Source: Terrihalobacillus insolitus
GTDB taxonomy: Bacteria; Bacillota; Bacilli; Bacillales; Amphibacillaceae
Direction of reading: 5' to 3'
Assembly: GCF_028416575.1 (NCBI RefSeq)
Contig: NZ_JAMQKB010000003.1
Span: 62,001 to 126,000, forward strand
Length of the DNA stretch: 64,000 nt
Position 1 is the stretch's first letter. Each line of letters opens with the position of its first letter. Positions 10,512 to 21,106 of this stretch are shown here, piece by piece. Position numbers and translations under genes: made by a program. The notes under the pieces were generated by a model. That model had not been told where the DNA came from. It did no database searches and worked only from the letters and a program-made list of their open reading frames with translations.

Positions 10512-10622
10512 TCTAGAGGATGTTCAATAAGTCACTAGATAAAATCTGCATGCCCACGACCAATTTTGTTGACTTTCCTTGGATTGAGTCTGCTTTGTTC
10601 CTTTTTGAACAGATGCCCTTTA
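10512..10622. repeat. Degenerate GTTCAAAAAGTC repeat between hemA and hemX
   Basis: One end reads AGAGGATGTTCAATAAGTCA (10512 on). The other reads CCTTTTTGAACAGATGCCC and runs into the hemA stop codon (10620-10622). The interior has diverged from the intact copies. It is an old copy of the family, inserted inside the haem operon. Confidence 0.55.
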
Positions 10623-11993
10623 GGAATTCATGGAAACATTTTTAAAGGAAAGGTAGTCTTCCTCCCCAGTGTGATGAGTTTGTACCATTTTATTGTTTTT
10701 TTCCTGTTTGTCTATTTCATGCTGCACTTCATCTTCAATTCCAAAAATTTGAGTAAATAACTGTAATGATTTATTTGCGTCTTTGTCAGTTGCAAGCTCT
10801 TTCGCCTGCAAAATCGGCTGTTTTAACATTTGATTCACAATGCTTTTCGTATGTTTATTTAATACCTTTCGCTCTCTATCCGTCAAGTTAGGCATTTTAC
10901 GTTCAATACTTCTCATCGTTTCCGTCTGAATGGATGACGCTTTCGATCGCAAAGCAGAAATAATAGGAACAACACCAATAGTGTTTAGCCAATCAGCAAA
11001 TTGAACGATCTCTGCTTCAATCATCAACTCTATTGCTTCCGCTGTTTCTTTTCTTGACTCTAAATTCGCGTCAACGATCCCTTGTAGATCATCAATATCA
11101 TAAAGAAAAACGCTATCTAATTCACCAATAGATGGATCAAAATCCCTTGGAACGGCAATATCTACTAGAAATAACGGTCGACCTTTACGTTGCTTTTGCA
11201 CAGGTTCTAGTAATTTTTTCGTTAACACATATTCGGTTGATGCAGTTGAACTGATAAGAATATCTGCGTCTTTTAACGTTTCTGTCAGGTTGTCCATCGT
11301 TTTTGCTTGTCCGTTAAATTCCGTTGCCAAAAGCTTTGCTTTAGCATACGTGCGATTGATTACTGTTACTTTTTTGACACCAGATCCTTGGAGGTTTTTT
11401 GCTGCAAGCTCCCCCATTTTCCCAGCACCTAGAATGACAACATGCTTGTTCATTAAATCCCCAAATATTTTTTTCGCTAATTCAACTGCAGCGTAACTAA
11501 CAGATACAGCGTTTGCCCCTATGTCTGTTTCTTTATGAGCTCGTTTCGCTAACGTAATTACCTGTTTAAACAATTGATTATATATGGTTCCTGTTGTACC
11601 AGCTTCTTGTGCCAGTAAGAAGGATTGTTTCATTTGGCCTAATATTTGCGTTTCGCCAAGAATCATGGAATCTAGACCACACGTTACTTTAAACAGATGC
11701 TCTAGCGCATGATCTCCTTCATATATTGTTAAATAGGATGAAAAAGTGTCTTTGTCCACACCAAACCAGTTCATAAGAAATTGTTTAATATAATACCTAC
11801 CAGTGTGAATTTGGTCCACAACCGCATATATTTCCGTACGATTGCATGTGGATAAAATGACATTTTCCAAAACACTTTTTTGATTATTAAGCTCCTGCAT
11901 TGCTTGGGACAAATCTTGTTCCTGAAAGGTAAGCTTCTCCCGAATTTCAACAGGGGTCGTTCTATAATTAAGTCCTACAACTAAAATATGCAC
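10620..11993 (-). CDS. hemA: Glutamyl-tRNA reductase
   Basis: Reduces glutamyl-tRNA to glutamate-1-semialdehyde, the committed and regulated step of haem synthesis. It has 457 residues (B. subtilis 455). The catalytic cysteine is in [12 protein letters not shown] (about 50), the NADPH-binding segment is [15 protein letters not shown] (about 187-201), and the C-terminal dimerisation helices follow. The stop codon lies against a terminus of a small repeat. Upstream is a divergent promoter region shared with the YsxD-like gene. Confidence 0.97.
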   Translation of the reverse strand: MHILVVGLNYRTTPVEIREKLTFQEQDLSQAMQELNNQKSVLENVILSTCNRTEIYAVVDQIHTGRYYIKQFLMNWFGVDKDTFSSYLTIYEGDHALEHLFKVTCGLDSMILGETQILGQMKQSFLLAQEAGTTGTIYNQLFKQVITLAKRAHKETDIGANAVSVSYAAVELAKKIFGDLMNKHVVILGAGKMGELAAKNLQGSGVKKVTVINRTYAKAKLLATEFNGQAKTMDNLTETLKDADILISSTASTEYVLTKKLLEPVQKQRKGRPLFLVDIAVPRDFDPSIGELDSVFLYDIDDLQGIVDANLESRKETAEAIELMIEAEIVQFADWLNTIGVVPIISALRSKASSIQTETMRSIERKMPNLTDRERKVLNKHTKSIVNQMLKQPILQAKELATDKDANKSLQLFTQIFGIEDEVQHEIDKQEKNNKMVQTHHTGEEDYLSFKNVSMNS

Positions 11994-12066
11994 ATTTATC
12001 TACCCCCAACAAACTTTTACCCCTACTTTTTTACCATACATTATTTATTATAACATGAGTAATTAC

Positions 12067-12090
12067 TATGTTTCACAAAAAATGTGAACA
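12067..12090. promoter_or_regulatory. Inverted repeat in the hemA / ysxD-like divergent region
   Basis: TTCACA, five A residues, TGTGAA form a perfect 6-bp-arm inverted repeat about 80 bp upstream of hemA. It is a candidate operator; I cannot assign the regulator. The half-site order is opposite to that of Rex or Fnr boxes. Confidence 0.3.
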
Positions 12091-12229
12091 CATTTTGAAA
12101 CAGTATGATAGGATGAAACAAGGTATAAATCGATTCTATTCATAACAATATGTACTTTATCATACGGTCAACCCACAATCAAGAAATTGATATTAACAAA
12201 TAATAATTATAATTTACGGAGAGGATTAC

Positions 12230-12712
12230 ATGAAAAAACAGCATACGTTTACTGGTTTTGTACTTGTCGGAATAGGTGCTTTTTTCCTTTTAAAACAATT
12301 ACAGCTCCCACTTTTTTTCAATTTTTATTCCTGGCCCACTATTTTAATCATTTTGGGTATAGCATTACTCTTACATAGTTATATTACCAATGATTACAAA
12401 AACTTATTCACTGGAGTAATTGTATTAGGAATCGGTATTCATTTCCACGGACTTACCTATTATTCGTTTTGGATTGATGATTGGGGAATGTACTTTATTA
12501 TTATTGCAATTGCATATTTCGTTCGCTTCCAAAAAACGAAATCGGGTTTATTTTCTGGTCTTTTGTTTCTAGGAATCGGCTTATTTGTCATTCTTACACC
12601 AAACGAGCCTATTTGGATGAAGTGGCTAAATAGATTCTTTCAATTTGCTGAAGATTTTTGGCCTATTATCGTCATAGGTCTAGGTTTATATATGTTTGTA
12701 CGTAAAAAATAA
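12230..12712 (+). CDS. YsxD-like multipass membrane protein
   Basis: A 160-residue protein with about six hydrophobic segments arranged as repeated GxGxxF(L)LL hairpins (VLVGIGAFFLLK, VLGIGIHFHG, FLGIGLFVIL, VIGLGLYMFV). This resembles the membrane domain of LiaF/LiaI-type proteins. GGAGAGG lies just before the ATG. Its place between hemA and engB, on the opposite strand, matches B. subtilis ysxD, which is my basis for that tentative assignment. Function is unknown; LiaF-type domains often sense or respond to envelope stress, but nothing here proves that. Confidence 0.75.
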   Translation: MKKQHTFTGFVLVGIGAFFLLKQLQLPLFFNFYSWPTILIILGIALLLHSYITNDYKNLFTGVIVLGIGIHFHGLTYYSFWIDDWGMYFIIIAIAYFVRFQKTKSGLFSGLLFLGIGLFVILTPNEPIWMKWLNRFFQFAEDFWPIIVIGLGLYMFVRKK

Positions 12713-12726
12713 ATAGTTGCATACAT

Positions 12727-12760
12727 ACCAAAAAGCTTGGTTTTGTACCAAGCTTTTGGT
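12727..12760. terminator. Bidirectional terminator, ysxD-like gene / engB
   Basis: ACCAAAAAGCTTGG-TTTTGTA-CCAAGCTTTTGGT is a near-perfect hairpin with A and T runs on either side; it can serve both convergent genes. Confidence 0.8.
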
Positions 12761-12768
12761 GATTTGTT

Positions 12769-13353
12769 TCATTTAAGATAGAGTTGCAGTGTTTTCCAAG
12801 CATGATCCTTTCCTTCTCCAGTTTCGCTTGAGAAAGGAATAACGGTATCATCTTGATCTAAGTCAAGGGTCTGAATCACTCGTTGAATATGCTTCGTTCT
12901 TTTTCCTTTTGGAATCTTATCTAGCTTTGTTGCGATCACCAATACACGGAGATCATGATGTTTTAAAAAATGATACATTTTTACATCATCTACAGTTGGT
13001 TCATGCCTAATGTCAACGACTAAAGCTGTTGCTCTTAAATTCTCACGTTCTACTAAATATTCTTCGATCATTCTCCCCCATGCTTCCCGCTCTTTTTTCG
13101 AAACTTTCGCATACCCATATCCTGGAACATCCACAAAATAGAAAGTTTCGTTAATTTTGTAAAAGTTGAGAGTCTGTGTTTTACCAGGTTTAGAAGAGGT
13201 TCGTGCAAGACTTTTGCGCTGAATCATTTTATTAATAAACGAGGATTTCCCGACGTTTGATCTTCCAGCTAAAGCAATTTCAGGAAGCCTGTCATTTGGA
13301 TATTGTTTTTTGGAAACCGCACTAATAACTATTTCTGCTTGGTTAACTTTCAT
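12769..13353 (-). CDS. engB: Ribosome biogenesis GTPase YsxC/EngB
   Basis: Essential GTPase for assembly of the 50S subunit. It has 194 residues. GTPase motifs are G1 GRSNVGKSS (about 31-39), G3 VDVPGYGYA (about 74-82) and G4 ATKLDK (about 141-146). It overlaps the end of lonA by 11 bp, so the two are co-translated, as in B. subtilis. Confidence 0.96.
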   Translation of the reverse strand: MKVNQAEIVISAVSKKQYPNDRLPEIALAGRSNVGKSSFINKMIQRKSLARTSSKPGKTQTLNFYKINETFYFVDVPGYGYAKVSKKEREAWGRMIEEYLVERENLRATALVVDIRHEPTVDDVKMYHFLKHHDLRVLVIATKLDKIPKGKRTKHIQRVIQTLDLDQDDTVIPFSSETGEGKDHAWKTLQLYLK

Positions 13354-15673
13354 GTTTCTCCTCCGCTAATGCTTGTTCTAAAACTTCATCCAAATGGTGA
13401 ACAGGAATAAACTTTAATTCGTTTCGAACACTATCAGGAATTTCCTCTAAATCCTTTTCATTGTCAGCGGGTATGATCACCGTGGAAATTCCCGCACGAT
13501 GCGCACTTAGAGATTTTTCCTTTAACCCACCAATTGGAAGAACTCTACCACGAAGCGTTATTTCCCCTGTCATTCCTACTTCTTTTTTGACTGGTCGTCC
13601 TGTTAGTGCAGAAACCAATGCAGTTGCCATTGTAATCCCCGCAGATGGTCCATCCTTTGGTGTTCCTCCCTCTGGAACATGAATATGAATATCATTTTTT
13701 TCATGAAAGTCTGGATCAATGCGTAGCTCATTTGCTCTAGAACGAATATAACTAAATGCAGCTTGAGCAGATTCTTTCATTACATCGCCAAGTTTACCCG
13801 TTAGTGTTAATTTCCCCTTACCAGGATATAGAGATACTTCAATCGAGAGGATATCTCCACCTGCAGTTGTATAAGCAAGTCCTGTAGCCGCTCCAACTTG
13901 ATCCTCTTGTTCCATCATACCATAACGAAATTTTGGTTTGCCTAGCAAGGTTTCTAACTGTTTCTCTGTTACGACGACACGTTTTTTATTTTCTGATACG
14001 ATTATTTTTGCTGCCTTCCTACATACAGATGCAAGTGTTCTTTCTAAGTTACGAACACCAGCTTCTCTTGTATACGTGCGAATGAGCTTTATTAATGCTT
14101 CATCTCGTACTTGAAGCTGTGCTTTTGTTAACCCATTTTCTTTTATTTGTTTTGTCAGTAAATGTTCTTTAGCAATGTGTAGTTTCTCTACTTCGGTATA
14201 TCCTGGAATATAAATAACTTCCGTCCTATCTAATAATGGACCTGGGATAGATCCCAAATTGTTTGCTGTTGCAATAAACATAACATCCGATAAATCATAC
14301 GTTTCTTCAATGAAATGATCACTAAAATTACTATTTTGCTCTGGATCCAATACTTCAAGCATTGCTGCTGATGGATCGCCTCTAAAATCGCTTGCCATCT
14401 TATCAATCTCATCTAATAAGAATACAGGGTTTACCGTTTCGGCTTTTTTCATCCCCTGAATAATCCTACCTGGCATCGCTCCTACATATGTTCTGCGATG
14501 CCCCCGTATTTCCGCTTCATCACGAACCCCCCCAAGTGAAATTCGAACGAAATTTCGGTTTATGGAACGAGCGATCGATTTTGCCAACGATGTTTTTCCG
14601 ACACCTGGTGGTCCAACAAGACAAAGGATTGGTCCTTTTAATGATTGTGTTAGCTGTTGAACAGCCAAATATTCAAGCACTCTTTCCTTCACTTTTTCCA
14701 GTCCATAGTGATCCTCATCTAGAATTTTTTCTGCATGGTTAATATCTAAATTGTCTTCCGTTTCTTTTGTCCAAGGCAAGGCAAGTAACCAGTCAATGTA
14801 ATTTCGAATTACAGAACTTTCGGCTGAGCTTTGAGGAACCTTTTCATACCGATCCAATTCTTTTGAAGCAACTTTAATGATCCGTTCAGGCATGTCAGAT
14901 TGTTCAATTTTTTCTTTAAGTTGCGCAACTTCCCCTGACTTCCCATCTTTGTCGCCCAGTTCTTTTTGAATTGCCTTCATCTGTTCTCTTAAATAATATT
15001 CTTTTTGGGTTTTTTCCATCGAGTGTTTGACACGTTGGCCGATTTTTTTCTCTAAATCAAGCACTTCTTTTTCATTCGAAATCAATTTGATTAACCGTTG
15101 AAGGCGCTTTTTAACATCTTCTATTTCTAACAATTCTTGCTTGTCTTTCAGCTTTAAAGTAAGGTGTGAAGCAATAATATCAGCAAGCCTACCCGAGTCA
15201 TCTATATCTATAACAGTGGCCAATGTTTCCTGACTTACTTTTTTTGAAATTTTTATGTAGGTCTCAAACTGTTCTATGAGCGCTCTCATAAGCGCTTCTT
15301 CTTCATTTTGGCCTCCATGGATTTCTTCAAATTCTTCAACCTCTACTAAAAACTGATCATCGTTTTCAATATATTGAATAATCTCCCCACGATATAACCC
15401 TTCCACCAGCACGCGTATTGTCCCATTTGGAAGCTTTAACATCTGCTTCACCTTTGCCATTGTACCAATACGATAAATATCCTTTGGTTCTGGCTCGTCC
15501 AAATCAACTACTTTTTGGGCTGCTAGAAAAATTATGTGATCATCCATCATTGCTTTTTCTAAGGCATTTACCGATTTGTCACGACCTACATCCAAGTGAA
15601 TGACCATCGATGGGAAAACAATTAATCCTCGAAGTGGAAGGAGGGGAATCTGTATTTTGTTTGGTTCTGTCAC
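13343..15673 (-). CDS. lonA: ATP-dependent protease LonA
   Basis: Cytoplasmic AAA+ serine protease for damaged and regulatory proteins. The start is GTG at 15673, eight bases after GGAGG, giving 776 residues (B. subtilis LonA 774); an upstream in-frame GTG overlaps the ribosome site. Domains: N-terminal substrate domain (1 to about 200), coiled coil (about 200-300), AAA+ module with GPPGVGKTS (about 352) and FLLDEIDKM, and the protease domain with catalytic serine in KDGPSAG (about 675) and lysine in GGLKEKSL (about 718). It is cotranscribed with engB. I saw no CtsR or CIRCE box upstream. Confidence 0.97.
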   Translation of the reverse strand: MTEPNKIQIPLLPLRGLIVFPSMVIHLDVGRDKSVNALEKAMMDDHIIFLAAQKVVDLDEPEPKDIYRIGTMAKVKQMLKLPNGTIRVLVEGLYRGEIIQYIENDDQFLVEVEEFEEIHGGQNEEEALMRALIEQFETYIKISKKVSQETLATVIDIDDSGRLADIIASHLTLKLKDKQELLEIEDVKKRLQRLIKLISNEKEVLDLEKKIGQRVKHSMEKTQKEYYLREQMKAIQKELGDKDGKSGEVAQLKEKIEQSDMPERIIKVASKELDRYEKVPQSSAESSVIRNYIDWLLALPWTKETEDNLDINHAEKILDEDHYGLEKVKERVLEYLAVQQLTQSLKGPILCLVGPPGVGKTSLAKSIARSINRNFVRISLGGVRDEAEIRGHRRTYVGAMPGRIIQGMKKAETVNPVFLLDEIDKMASDFRGDPSAAMLEVLDPEQNSNFSDHFIEETYDLSDVMFIATANNLGSIPGPLLDRTEVIYIPGYTEVEKLHIAKEHLLTKQIKENGLTKAQLQVRDEALIKLIRTYTREAGVRNLERTLASVCRKAAKIIVSENKKRVVVTEKQLETLLGKPKFRYGMMEQEDQVGAATGLAYTTAGGDILSIEVSLYPGKGKLTLTGKLGDVMKESAQAAFSYIRSRANELRIDPDFHEKNDIHIHVPEGGTPKDGPSAGITMATALVSALTGRPVKKEVGMTGEITLRGRVLPIGGLKEKSLSAHRAGISTVIIPADNEKDLEEIPDSVRNELKFIPVHHLDEVLEQALAEEKHES

Positions 15674-15910
15674 TACAAGCACCTCCGATTTATAAAACGC
15701 AATTTCATATGATGTACATGCAATAAGTCAAAACTGCTTGAGAAAATTAGCACAAGCATACGCTGTTATTTTCAGAAATTAAACAGCCATTTGTATCCCT
15801 ATTTCTTCTGAGTTATCACATATTATCCCACCACAAAATAGCAAAAGAACGAAAAAGCTTCTGCTTTCTGATAGTATAAAGAAAAGTGGTTCTATTGTAA
15901 AATCAAACGA

Positions 15911-17575
15911 CTATTGTATGGTCTTCTTCTTGGCGGTCTCCTCTCGTTTCTCCTGCAACCACTTTTTCTTTTGGATAAGGATATACGGTAGGGCTTCCTT
16001 GAATGACCCAACTGGTACAATTTTAATATCATGAATACGATCACAAATGGACTGATAATTTTCTTTTGGGATGATCACCTGCTTAGCACCAGCTTGTTTA
16101 GCTGCCTTGATTTTGGTTATTATTCCTCCAACCGGTCTAACTTCTCCATGAATACTCATTTCACCAGTAACAGCTGTTTGGTAATCTAGAGGAACTTTTT
16201 GAACACTAGAGTAAATACCTAGTGCCATCGCTAGCCCTGCTGAAGGTCCATCAACGGGAATTCCACCTGGAAAATTAAGGTGAATATCATATTCATGTGC
16301 TGGGACACCTATAGATCGTAACATGGTGATCACATTTTGGATCGATCCGCGCGCCATACTTTTTCTTTTAATAGACCGGTTGGAGCTCGTAATTGTTTCT
16401 TCCTCTGCAATACCTGTAATCGTTATCTCACCGTTGCGCAAACGCGGCAAAATAGAGACCTCAATTTCAAGTAAATGCCCTGTATTTGGTCCTGTTACGG
16501 CTAATCCATTTACCTTCCCTATTCTATATTCTGGCACAATCATTGGTTTTATCCTTGGCGATAATCGACTCGCATCCACAACCCATTCCATCTCTCCTGC
16601 TTGAATCTTGTTGGTACCTTGTTTCTTGGCGACACTAGCAGCAATTTGAATCATGTTAACAGCTTCCCTTCCATTTCTTGCATAACTAGAAAGCACCTTT
16701 AGACCAGCTTCTTCCACTTTGAATTGAACCTTCTCACAAGCTCTTGTTGCTACTTGCATTATTTCCTCTGGTTCTAATTCACGAAAGAAAATTTCCAAGC
16801 ATCTCGATCGGATCGCTGGCGGAATTTCTTCAGGCTGTCTCGTTGTTGCTCCGACAAGCCTAAAGTCTGCTGGTAAACCACGCGAAAAAATTTCATGTAT
16901 ATGTAATGGAATGTTGTTATTTTCTTGACTATAATAAGCACTCTCTAAAAATACTTTTCGATCCTCTAGAACCTTCAACAACTTATTCATTTGAATCGGG
17001 TGCAGTTCTCCAATTTCATCAATAAATAGAATACCACCATGTGCATTTGAGACTGCTCCTCGTTTCGGCTGTGGTATACCTGCTTGCCCCATAGCTCCTG
17101 CTCCTTGGTAAATTGGATCATGAACAGAACCAATTAGCGGATCTGCAATTCCTCTTTCATCAAATCTTGCCGTCGTTGCATCAAGTTCAACAAAAGGCGC
17201 ATCATAGCGAAACGGGGTTTCTAAATAGGTCTTTGCTTCTTCTAACACAAGACGAGCAGCAGCGGTTTTTCCTACACCTGGTGGTCCATAAATAATGACG
17301 TGTTGGGGGTTTGAACCACATATAGCTGCCCTTAACGATTCAATTCCGTCCTCTTGCCCGACAATTTCAGATAACTTTTTTGGTCTAATCCTTTCAGAAA
17401 GCGGAGCAGAAAGCGATATGTCGCGCATTTTTCGGAGCTCTTCTAATTCCTTCTTTGATTCCTTTTCGATTGTTACCTTATTTGATCTTTGGTTTTTCAA
17501 AAGGTTCCAAAAATATAACCCAATTACAATACCAAAGAAAAGCTGGATCATTACAACAACACTAACCAAATTCAT
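15911..17575 (-). CDS. lonB: LonB, forespore Lon-like protease
   Basis: Lon paralogue with an N-terminal membrane anchor; in B. subtilis it is made under sigma-F in the forespore. ATG at 17575 follows GGAGG by seven bases and gives 554 residues (B. subtilis 552). A hydrophobic anchor covers about residues 3-23. [13 protein letters not shown] (about 94-106) is Walker A and LFIDEIGEL is Walker B. The C-terminal protease domain has its serine in VDGPSAGLAM and its lysine in GGIITKIKAAKQ. An open extension upstream of 17575 lacks a ribosome site. lonA lies directly downstream. Confidence 0.95.
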   Translation of the reverse strand: MNLVSVVVMIQLFFGIVIGLYFWNLLKNQRSNKVTIEKESKKELEELRKMRDISLSAPLSERIRPKKLSEIVGQEDGIESLRAAICGSNPQHVIIYGPPGVGKTAAARLVLEEAKTYLETPFRYDAPFVELDATTARFDERGIADPLIGSVHDPIYQGAGAMGQAGIPQPKRGAVSNAHGGILFIDEIGELHPIQMNKLLKVLEDRKVFLESAYYSQENNNIPLHIHEIFSRGLPADFRLVGATTRQPEEIPPAIRSRCLEIFFRELEPEEIMQVATRACEKVQFKVEEAGLKVLSSYARNGREAVNMIQIAASVAKKQGTNKIQAGEMEWVVDASRLSPRIKPMIVPEYRIGKVNGLAVTGPNTGHLLEIEVSILPRLRNGEITITGIAEEETITSSNRSIKRKSMARGSIQNVITMLRSIGVPAHEYDIHLNFPGGIPVDGPSAGLAMALGIYSSVQKVPLDYQTAVTGEMSIHGEVRPVGGIITKIKAAKQAGAKQVIIPKENYQSICDRIHDIKIVPVGSFKEALPYILIQKKKWLQEKREETAKKKTIQ

Positions 17576-17721
17576 GATGTACCTCCAAATAACAAAGTTA
17601 GTTGTTAGTATCTCCGCAAATGAAATGGTTAAACATGGTGAAATGATTGTAATAATTGTCGTTTTTCTGAATCGCATGAAAAGAAAGCGGGGCTTCGTTG
17701 GCAAGCAAAGACGTCGCTTTT

Positions 17722-17876
17722 ATCTTTAAATGGTTTTAGGGTTTTAGACCCCCACCTCTAAGCGAAGCGTAGGTGGGAATTTCCATTCAGGTGGAGTCTA
17801 GACTCCATCTGATTCCCCGATGTTTCAGCTTGCTGAAACGAGTTCGCTTTGATGACTTTTTGAACAACCTCTTTAA
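17722..17876 (-). repeat. IS200/IS605-like right-end fragment joined to a repeat terminus (copy A)
   Basis: Read on the minus strand: a repeat terminus (AAGAGGTTGTTCAAAAAGTC), then hairpin GTTTCAGCAAGCTGAAAC, hairpin around GATGGAGTCTAGACTCCA, hairpin CCCACCTACGCTTCGC...GGTGGG, then GGTCTAAAACCCTAAAACCATTTAA. The same roughly 140-bp block occurs inverted at 26248-26402. The hairpin order and position resemble the omega-RNA end of tnpB elements. No transposase is present. The clpX terminator follows; the rest of 17576-17943 holds nothing else I can name. Confidence 0.55.
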
Positions 17877-17889
17877 GAATTGTGTACTT

Positions 17890-17931
17890 AAAAAAGGGAG
17901 AGCATCGATTGAATCGAATACTCTCCCTTTG
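17890..17931 (-). terminator. Terminator after clpX
   Basis: GGGAGAGTATTCG...CGATGCTCTCCC hairpin followed by a T-run on the minus strand. Confidence 0.85.
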
Positions 17932-17943
17932 CCTTCGTTCTAT

Positions 17944-19221
17944 TTAGGCACTCTCTTTAGGTGATTCTTTATTTTCATCCGTTACAGTTCCGTCTTTTAA
18001 AACGAGCTTGGGACGACCGTTTTCCAATAATACAGTGTCTTTCGTAATGATGCATTTCTCTATGTCTTCTCGAGACGGCAGCTCAAACATGACGTCCAAC
18101 ATAATCCCTTCAATAATGGAGCGAAGACCCCGAGCACCTGTTTTTCTTTCAATTGCTTTATTCGCAATTTCGCGCAATGCCTCTTCTTCCATTTCAAGTT
18201 CTACATTGTCAATTTCAAATAGTCTTTGGTATTGCTTAACCAAAGCATTCTTTGGTTTTGTTAAAATTTCCACTAATGCATCTTCATCTAACGGCTCAAG
18301 GCTTCCTATTACTGGTAAACGACCGATGAATTCAGGAATTAATCCAAACCGAAGCAAGTCTTCAGGTAACACCTTTTGTAAAAGCTGTCCCTTATCCATA
18401 TCTTGCTTCTCATCATCCGCACCAAAGCCGATCACTTTTTTACCCAAACGGCGCTTAACAATTTGCTCAATTCCATCAAACGCACCGCCACAAATAAATA
18501 GAATATTTGTCGTATCAATTTGGATAAATTCTTGATGTGGATGTTTTCTACCACCTTGTGGAGGAACACTTGCAGTTGTACCCTCTAATATTTTTAGCAA
18601 CGCTTGTTGAACACCTTCACCTGAAACATCCCGAGTGATCGAAGGGTTCTCAGATTTACGGGCTACTTTATCAATTTCGTCGATATAAATAATGCCTTTT
18701 TCGGCCTTTTCTACATCGTATTCAGCTGCTTGGATTAATTTAAGAAGTATGTTTTCTACATCCTCCCCAACATAACCAGCTTCGGTTAATGACGTTGCAT
18801 CCGCTATTGCAAATGGTACATTTAAAATTCGAGCAAGCGTTTGAGCAAGTAATGTTTTCCCGCTACCAGTTGGGCCAATCATCGCGATATTACTTTTTGA
18901 TAATTCAACATCATCTGCATTTTTGCTTGAGTTTATTCGTTTGTAGTGATTATAAACAGCTACTGATAAACTCTTCTTAGCTTTTTCCTGTCCGATCACA
19001 TAGTCACTAAGAATATCACAAATTTCATGTGGTTTAGGAATTTCCTTGAATTCTACTTCTTCCTCATTTCCAAGCTCTTCCTCGACTATTTCTGTACAAA
19101 GTTCAATACATTCATCACATATATAAACACCAGGTCCTGCGACGAGTTTACGGACTTGGTCTTGACTTTTTCCACAGAAGGAACATTTTAATTGTCCCTT
19201 TTCTTCATTGAATTTAAACAT
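17944..19221 (-). CDS. clpX: ClpX, ATPase subunit of ClpXP
   Basis: AAA+ unfoldase feeding ClpP; it also acts alone in protein remodelling. The ATG at 19221 (MFKFNEE) matches the family N-terminus and is preceded by GAGGGGTG, giving 425 residues. The zinc-binding N-domain shows CSFCGK (13-16) and CDECIELC. Walker A is [11 protein letters not shown], Walker B is IIYIDEIDK, and the GGAFDG and GAR (KTGARGLR) sensor segments are present. Tig is encoded upstream, as in B. subtilis. Confidence 0.97.
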   Translation of the reverse strand: MFKFNEEKGQLKCSFCGKSQDQVRKLVAGPGVYICDECIELCTEIVEEELGNEEEVEFKEIPKPHEICDILSDYVIGQEKAKKSLSVAVYNHYKRINSSKNADDVELSKSNIAMIGPTGSGKTLLAQTLARILNVPFAIADATSLTEAGYVGEDVENILLKLIQAAEYDVEKAEKGIIYIDEIDKVARKSENPSITRDVSGEGVQQALLKILEGTTASVPPQGGRKHPHQEFIQIDTTNILFICGGAFDGIEQIVKRRLGKKVIGFGADDEKQDMDKGQLLQKVLPEDLLRFGLIPEFIGRLPVIGSLEPLDEDALVEILTKPKNALVKQYQRLFEIDNVELEMEEEALREIANKAIERKTGARGLRSIIEGIMLDVMFELPSREDIEKCIITKDTVLLENGRPKLVLKDGTVTDENKESPKESA

Positions 19222-19613
19222 CCATTTCACCCCTCAAGTTAAAGTATCTATGATCATGTAACATCATTAGATTAAAAATTATATTTCTTTGCTCATCATA
19301 TCAGATAACAATATGATTAAAAAGTAAAACACATTATGCCAAATTTTACATCTCATTGTCAAGAGACATATGGCCATAAATTATGTATAAAAAATGCGCA
19401 CCCGCCCAAGCATCCCGAAATGTTCCAAGCTTGTTATGGATAAAGCTGATAAAGGAACCTACAATGAGAGTGTTGCCAAATCACGTCATAATAAAACCAT
19501 GAATCATTTTTTAAGGTTCCTATATCCTTACAGTATATGTATAACATGTGTGCCGAAATGATGACAAACATTTTTTGATTTGAACATCCTCTTGTAATAT
19601 GTAGTAAAAGGAT
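19222..19613. other. Long tig-clpX intergenic region
   Basis: About 390 bp without a gene I can support. It should contain the clpX promoter. A half repeat terminus lies at 19566-19592. AAGGAACCT near 19455 and AGGTTCCT near 19522 are inverted copies about 60 bp apart. A 61-codon frame on the minus strand (19434-19619) lacks a ribosome site. Confidence 0.5.
19566..19592. repeat. Half terminus of the GTTCAAAAAGTC repeat
   Basis: TTTTTTGATTTGAACATCCTCTTG matches the GACTTTTTGAACATCCTCTT terminus with small changes. The partner end is not visible nearby. Confidence 0.4.
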
Positions 19614-19645
19614 AAACAAGGCACGAGATAACTCGCGCCTTGTTT
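19614..19645 (-). terminator. Terminator after tig
   Basis: CAAGGCGCGAG...CTCGTGCCTTG hairpin followed by TTTATCC on the minus strand. Confidence 0.8.
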
Positions 19646-19650
19646 ATTCG

Positions 19651-20937
19651 TTATGCTGTTTTACTGTGCTCTACTAAAAAATCGATCGCTTTTTTAATTT
19701 TCAAATCTTCCTTAATGGCATCTGCATTCCCACCAAGCATTTGTTTGAGTTGATCAACATCTGTTTGGTACATACTAGCCATTGACTCTAATTCCTTATT
19801 TATATCCTCTTCGGTAACTTCGATGTTTTCTGTGTTTGCTATTGCTTCCAATGTTAGGCTTGTTTTTACACGTTTCCCTGCATCTTCTCTCATTTGCTCT
19901 TTCATACCAGCCTCATCCGTGCCAGAGAATTGATAATACATATCCAAAGTCATCCCTTGCATTTGTAAGCGTTGATCAAATTCTTTAAGCATACGATCCA
20001 GTTCATTTGTTACCATTACCTCTGGTATATCTACCTCTGTATTGTCCGATGCTTTTTGAATAAGTGTTTCTCTTTTTTGATTTTCTGCTTCGTTTGCTTT
20101 TTCTTCCTCTAACCGTTCTCTTGTTTTTTTCTTCAATTCATCCAATGTTTCCACTTCTTCGTCGACATCTTTTGCAAATTCGTCGTCTAGTTCAGGTAGT
20201 TCCTTAGCTTTTATCTCATGTATCTTTACTTTAAATGTCGCTTCTTTACCGGCAAGCTCTGCTGCTTGGTATTCCTCAGGAAATGTAACCTCAATTTCAG
20301 CGTCTTCGCCAGTTGCCTTGCCAATAAGTTGTTCTTCAAACCCTGGAATAAAGGAACCAGATCCAATTTCAAGCTCATGGTTCTCCGCTTTGCCACCCTC
20401 GAATGCTTCACCATCAACAAATCCTTCAAAATCAATGACAACTGTGTCGCCTTCTTCAACAGTTCCTTCTTCTTTTACGACTAATTCTGCTTGATGCTCC
20501 CGTAAATGGTTTAGTTCATGGTCAACATCTTCATCTGTTATTTCCGTGTCTACTTCCTCTACTTCTAATCCTTTGTACTCGCCTAGTGTTGCCTCAGGCT
20601 TCACCTTGACCTTTGCCGTAAAGATTAAATTCTTCCCTTTTTCAATCTGTTCTACGTCCACTTCAGGCTGTTCAATAGGCTCAATACCCGTTTCTTGAAC
20701 CGCATTTGTATAAGACTCAGGTAAAATAAGGTCTACTGCATCCTGGTATAGGGACTCTTCCCCAAAGCGTTGCTCAAAAATTTTACGAGGAATTTTTCCT
20801 TTTCTGAATCCTGGAAGTTGAACTTGTTTTACGACCTTTTTAAAGGCTTTGTCCAACGCTTCATTAAATGCTTCCGCTTCTACTTCAATCGTTAAAATCC
20901 CTTCGTTTCCTTCTTTTTTTTCCCATTTAGCTGACAT
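19651..20937 (-). CDS. tig: Trigger factor
   Basis: Ribosome-bound chaperone and peptidyl-prolyl isomerase. It has 428 residues. The ribosome-binding signature GFRKGKIP is at about 43-50. The FKBP-type isomerase domain covers about 155-245 ([16 protein letters not shown]). A long acidic and helical C-terminal chaperone domain follows. A good ribosome site (GGAGGG) precedes the ATG. Confidence 0.97.
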   Translation of the reverse strand: MSAKWEKKEGNEGILTIEVEAEAFNEALDKAFKKVVKQVQLPGFRKGKIPRKIFEQRFGEESLYQDAVDLILPESYTNAVQETGIEPIEQPEVDVEQIEKGKNLIFTAKVKVKPEATLGEYKGLEVEEVDTEITDEDVDHELNHLREHQAELVVKEEGTVEEGDTVVIDFEGFVDGEAFEGGKAENHELEIGSGSFIPGFEEQLIGKATGEDAEIEVTFPEEYQAAELAGKEATFKVKIHEIKAKELPELDDEFAKDVDEEVETLDELKKKTRERLEEEKANEAENQKRETLIQKASDNTEVDIPEVMVTNELDRMLKEFDQRLQMQGMTLDMYYQFSGTDEAGMKEQMREDAGKRVKTSLTLEAIANTENIEVTEEDINKELESMASMYQTDVDQLKQMLGGNADAIKEDLKIKKAIDFLVEHSKTA

Positions 20938-21106
20938 GTTTTTCCCTCCAACAACTATATTTTCACAATGTCATATTTTGACGTACATTCGTTATTTAAT
21001 AGAACATACAAGCGAACTAGATTTACAACCACCTTATTATAACATAATCGTTAGTCCTTTCAACAATTTACGATGTGTATATATCTTCAGTCAATTTTTT
21101 TGCAAT

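Noticed and set aside
10566..10760. Plus-strand frame overlapping the end of hemA
   Set aside because: It lies antisense to hemA and a degenerate repeat; no ribosome site.
12030..12060. PerR box upstream of hemA
   Set aside because: TTATAATAAATAATG fits only the first half of the 15-bp consensus; in AT-rich DNA this is expected by chance.
15683..15910. CtsR or CIRCE operator before lonA
   Set aside because: Only a single GTCAAAA half is visible; no tandem CtsR heptamers and no CIRCE inverted repeat.
17576..17704. 43-codon N-terminal extension of lonB
   Set aside because: No ribosome site upstream, while ATG 17575 has GGAGG at proper distance and gives the family length.
19434..19619. 61-codon minus-strand frame between tig and clpX
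   Set aside because: No ribosome site; it ends in the tig-side half repeat and has an unconvincing composition.
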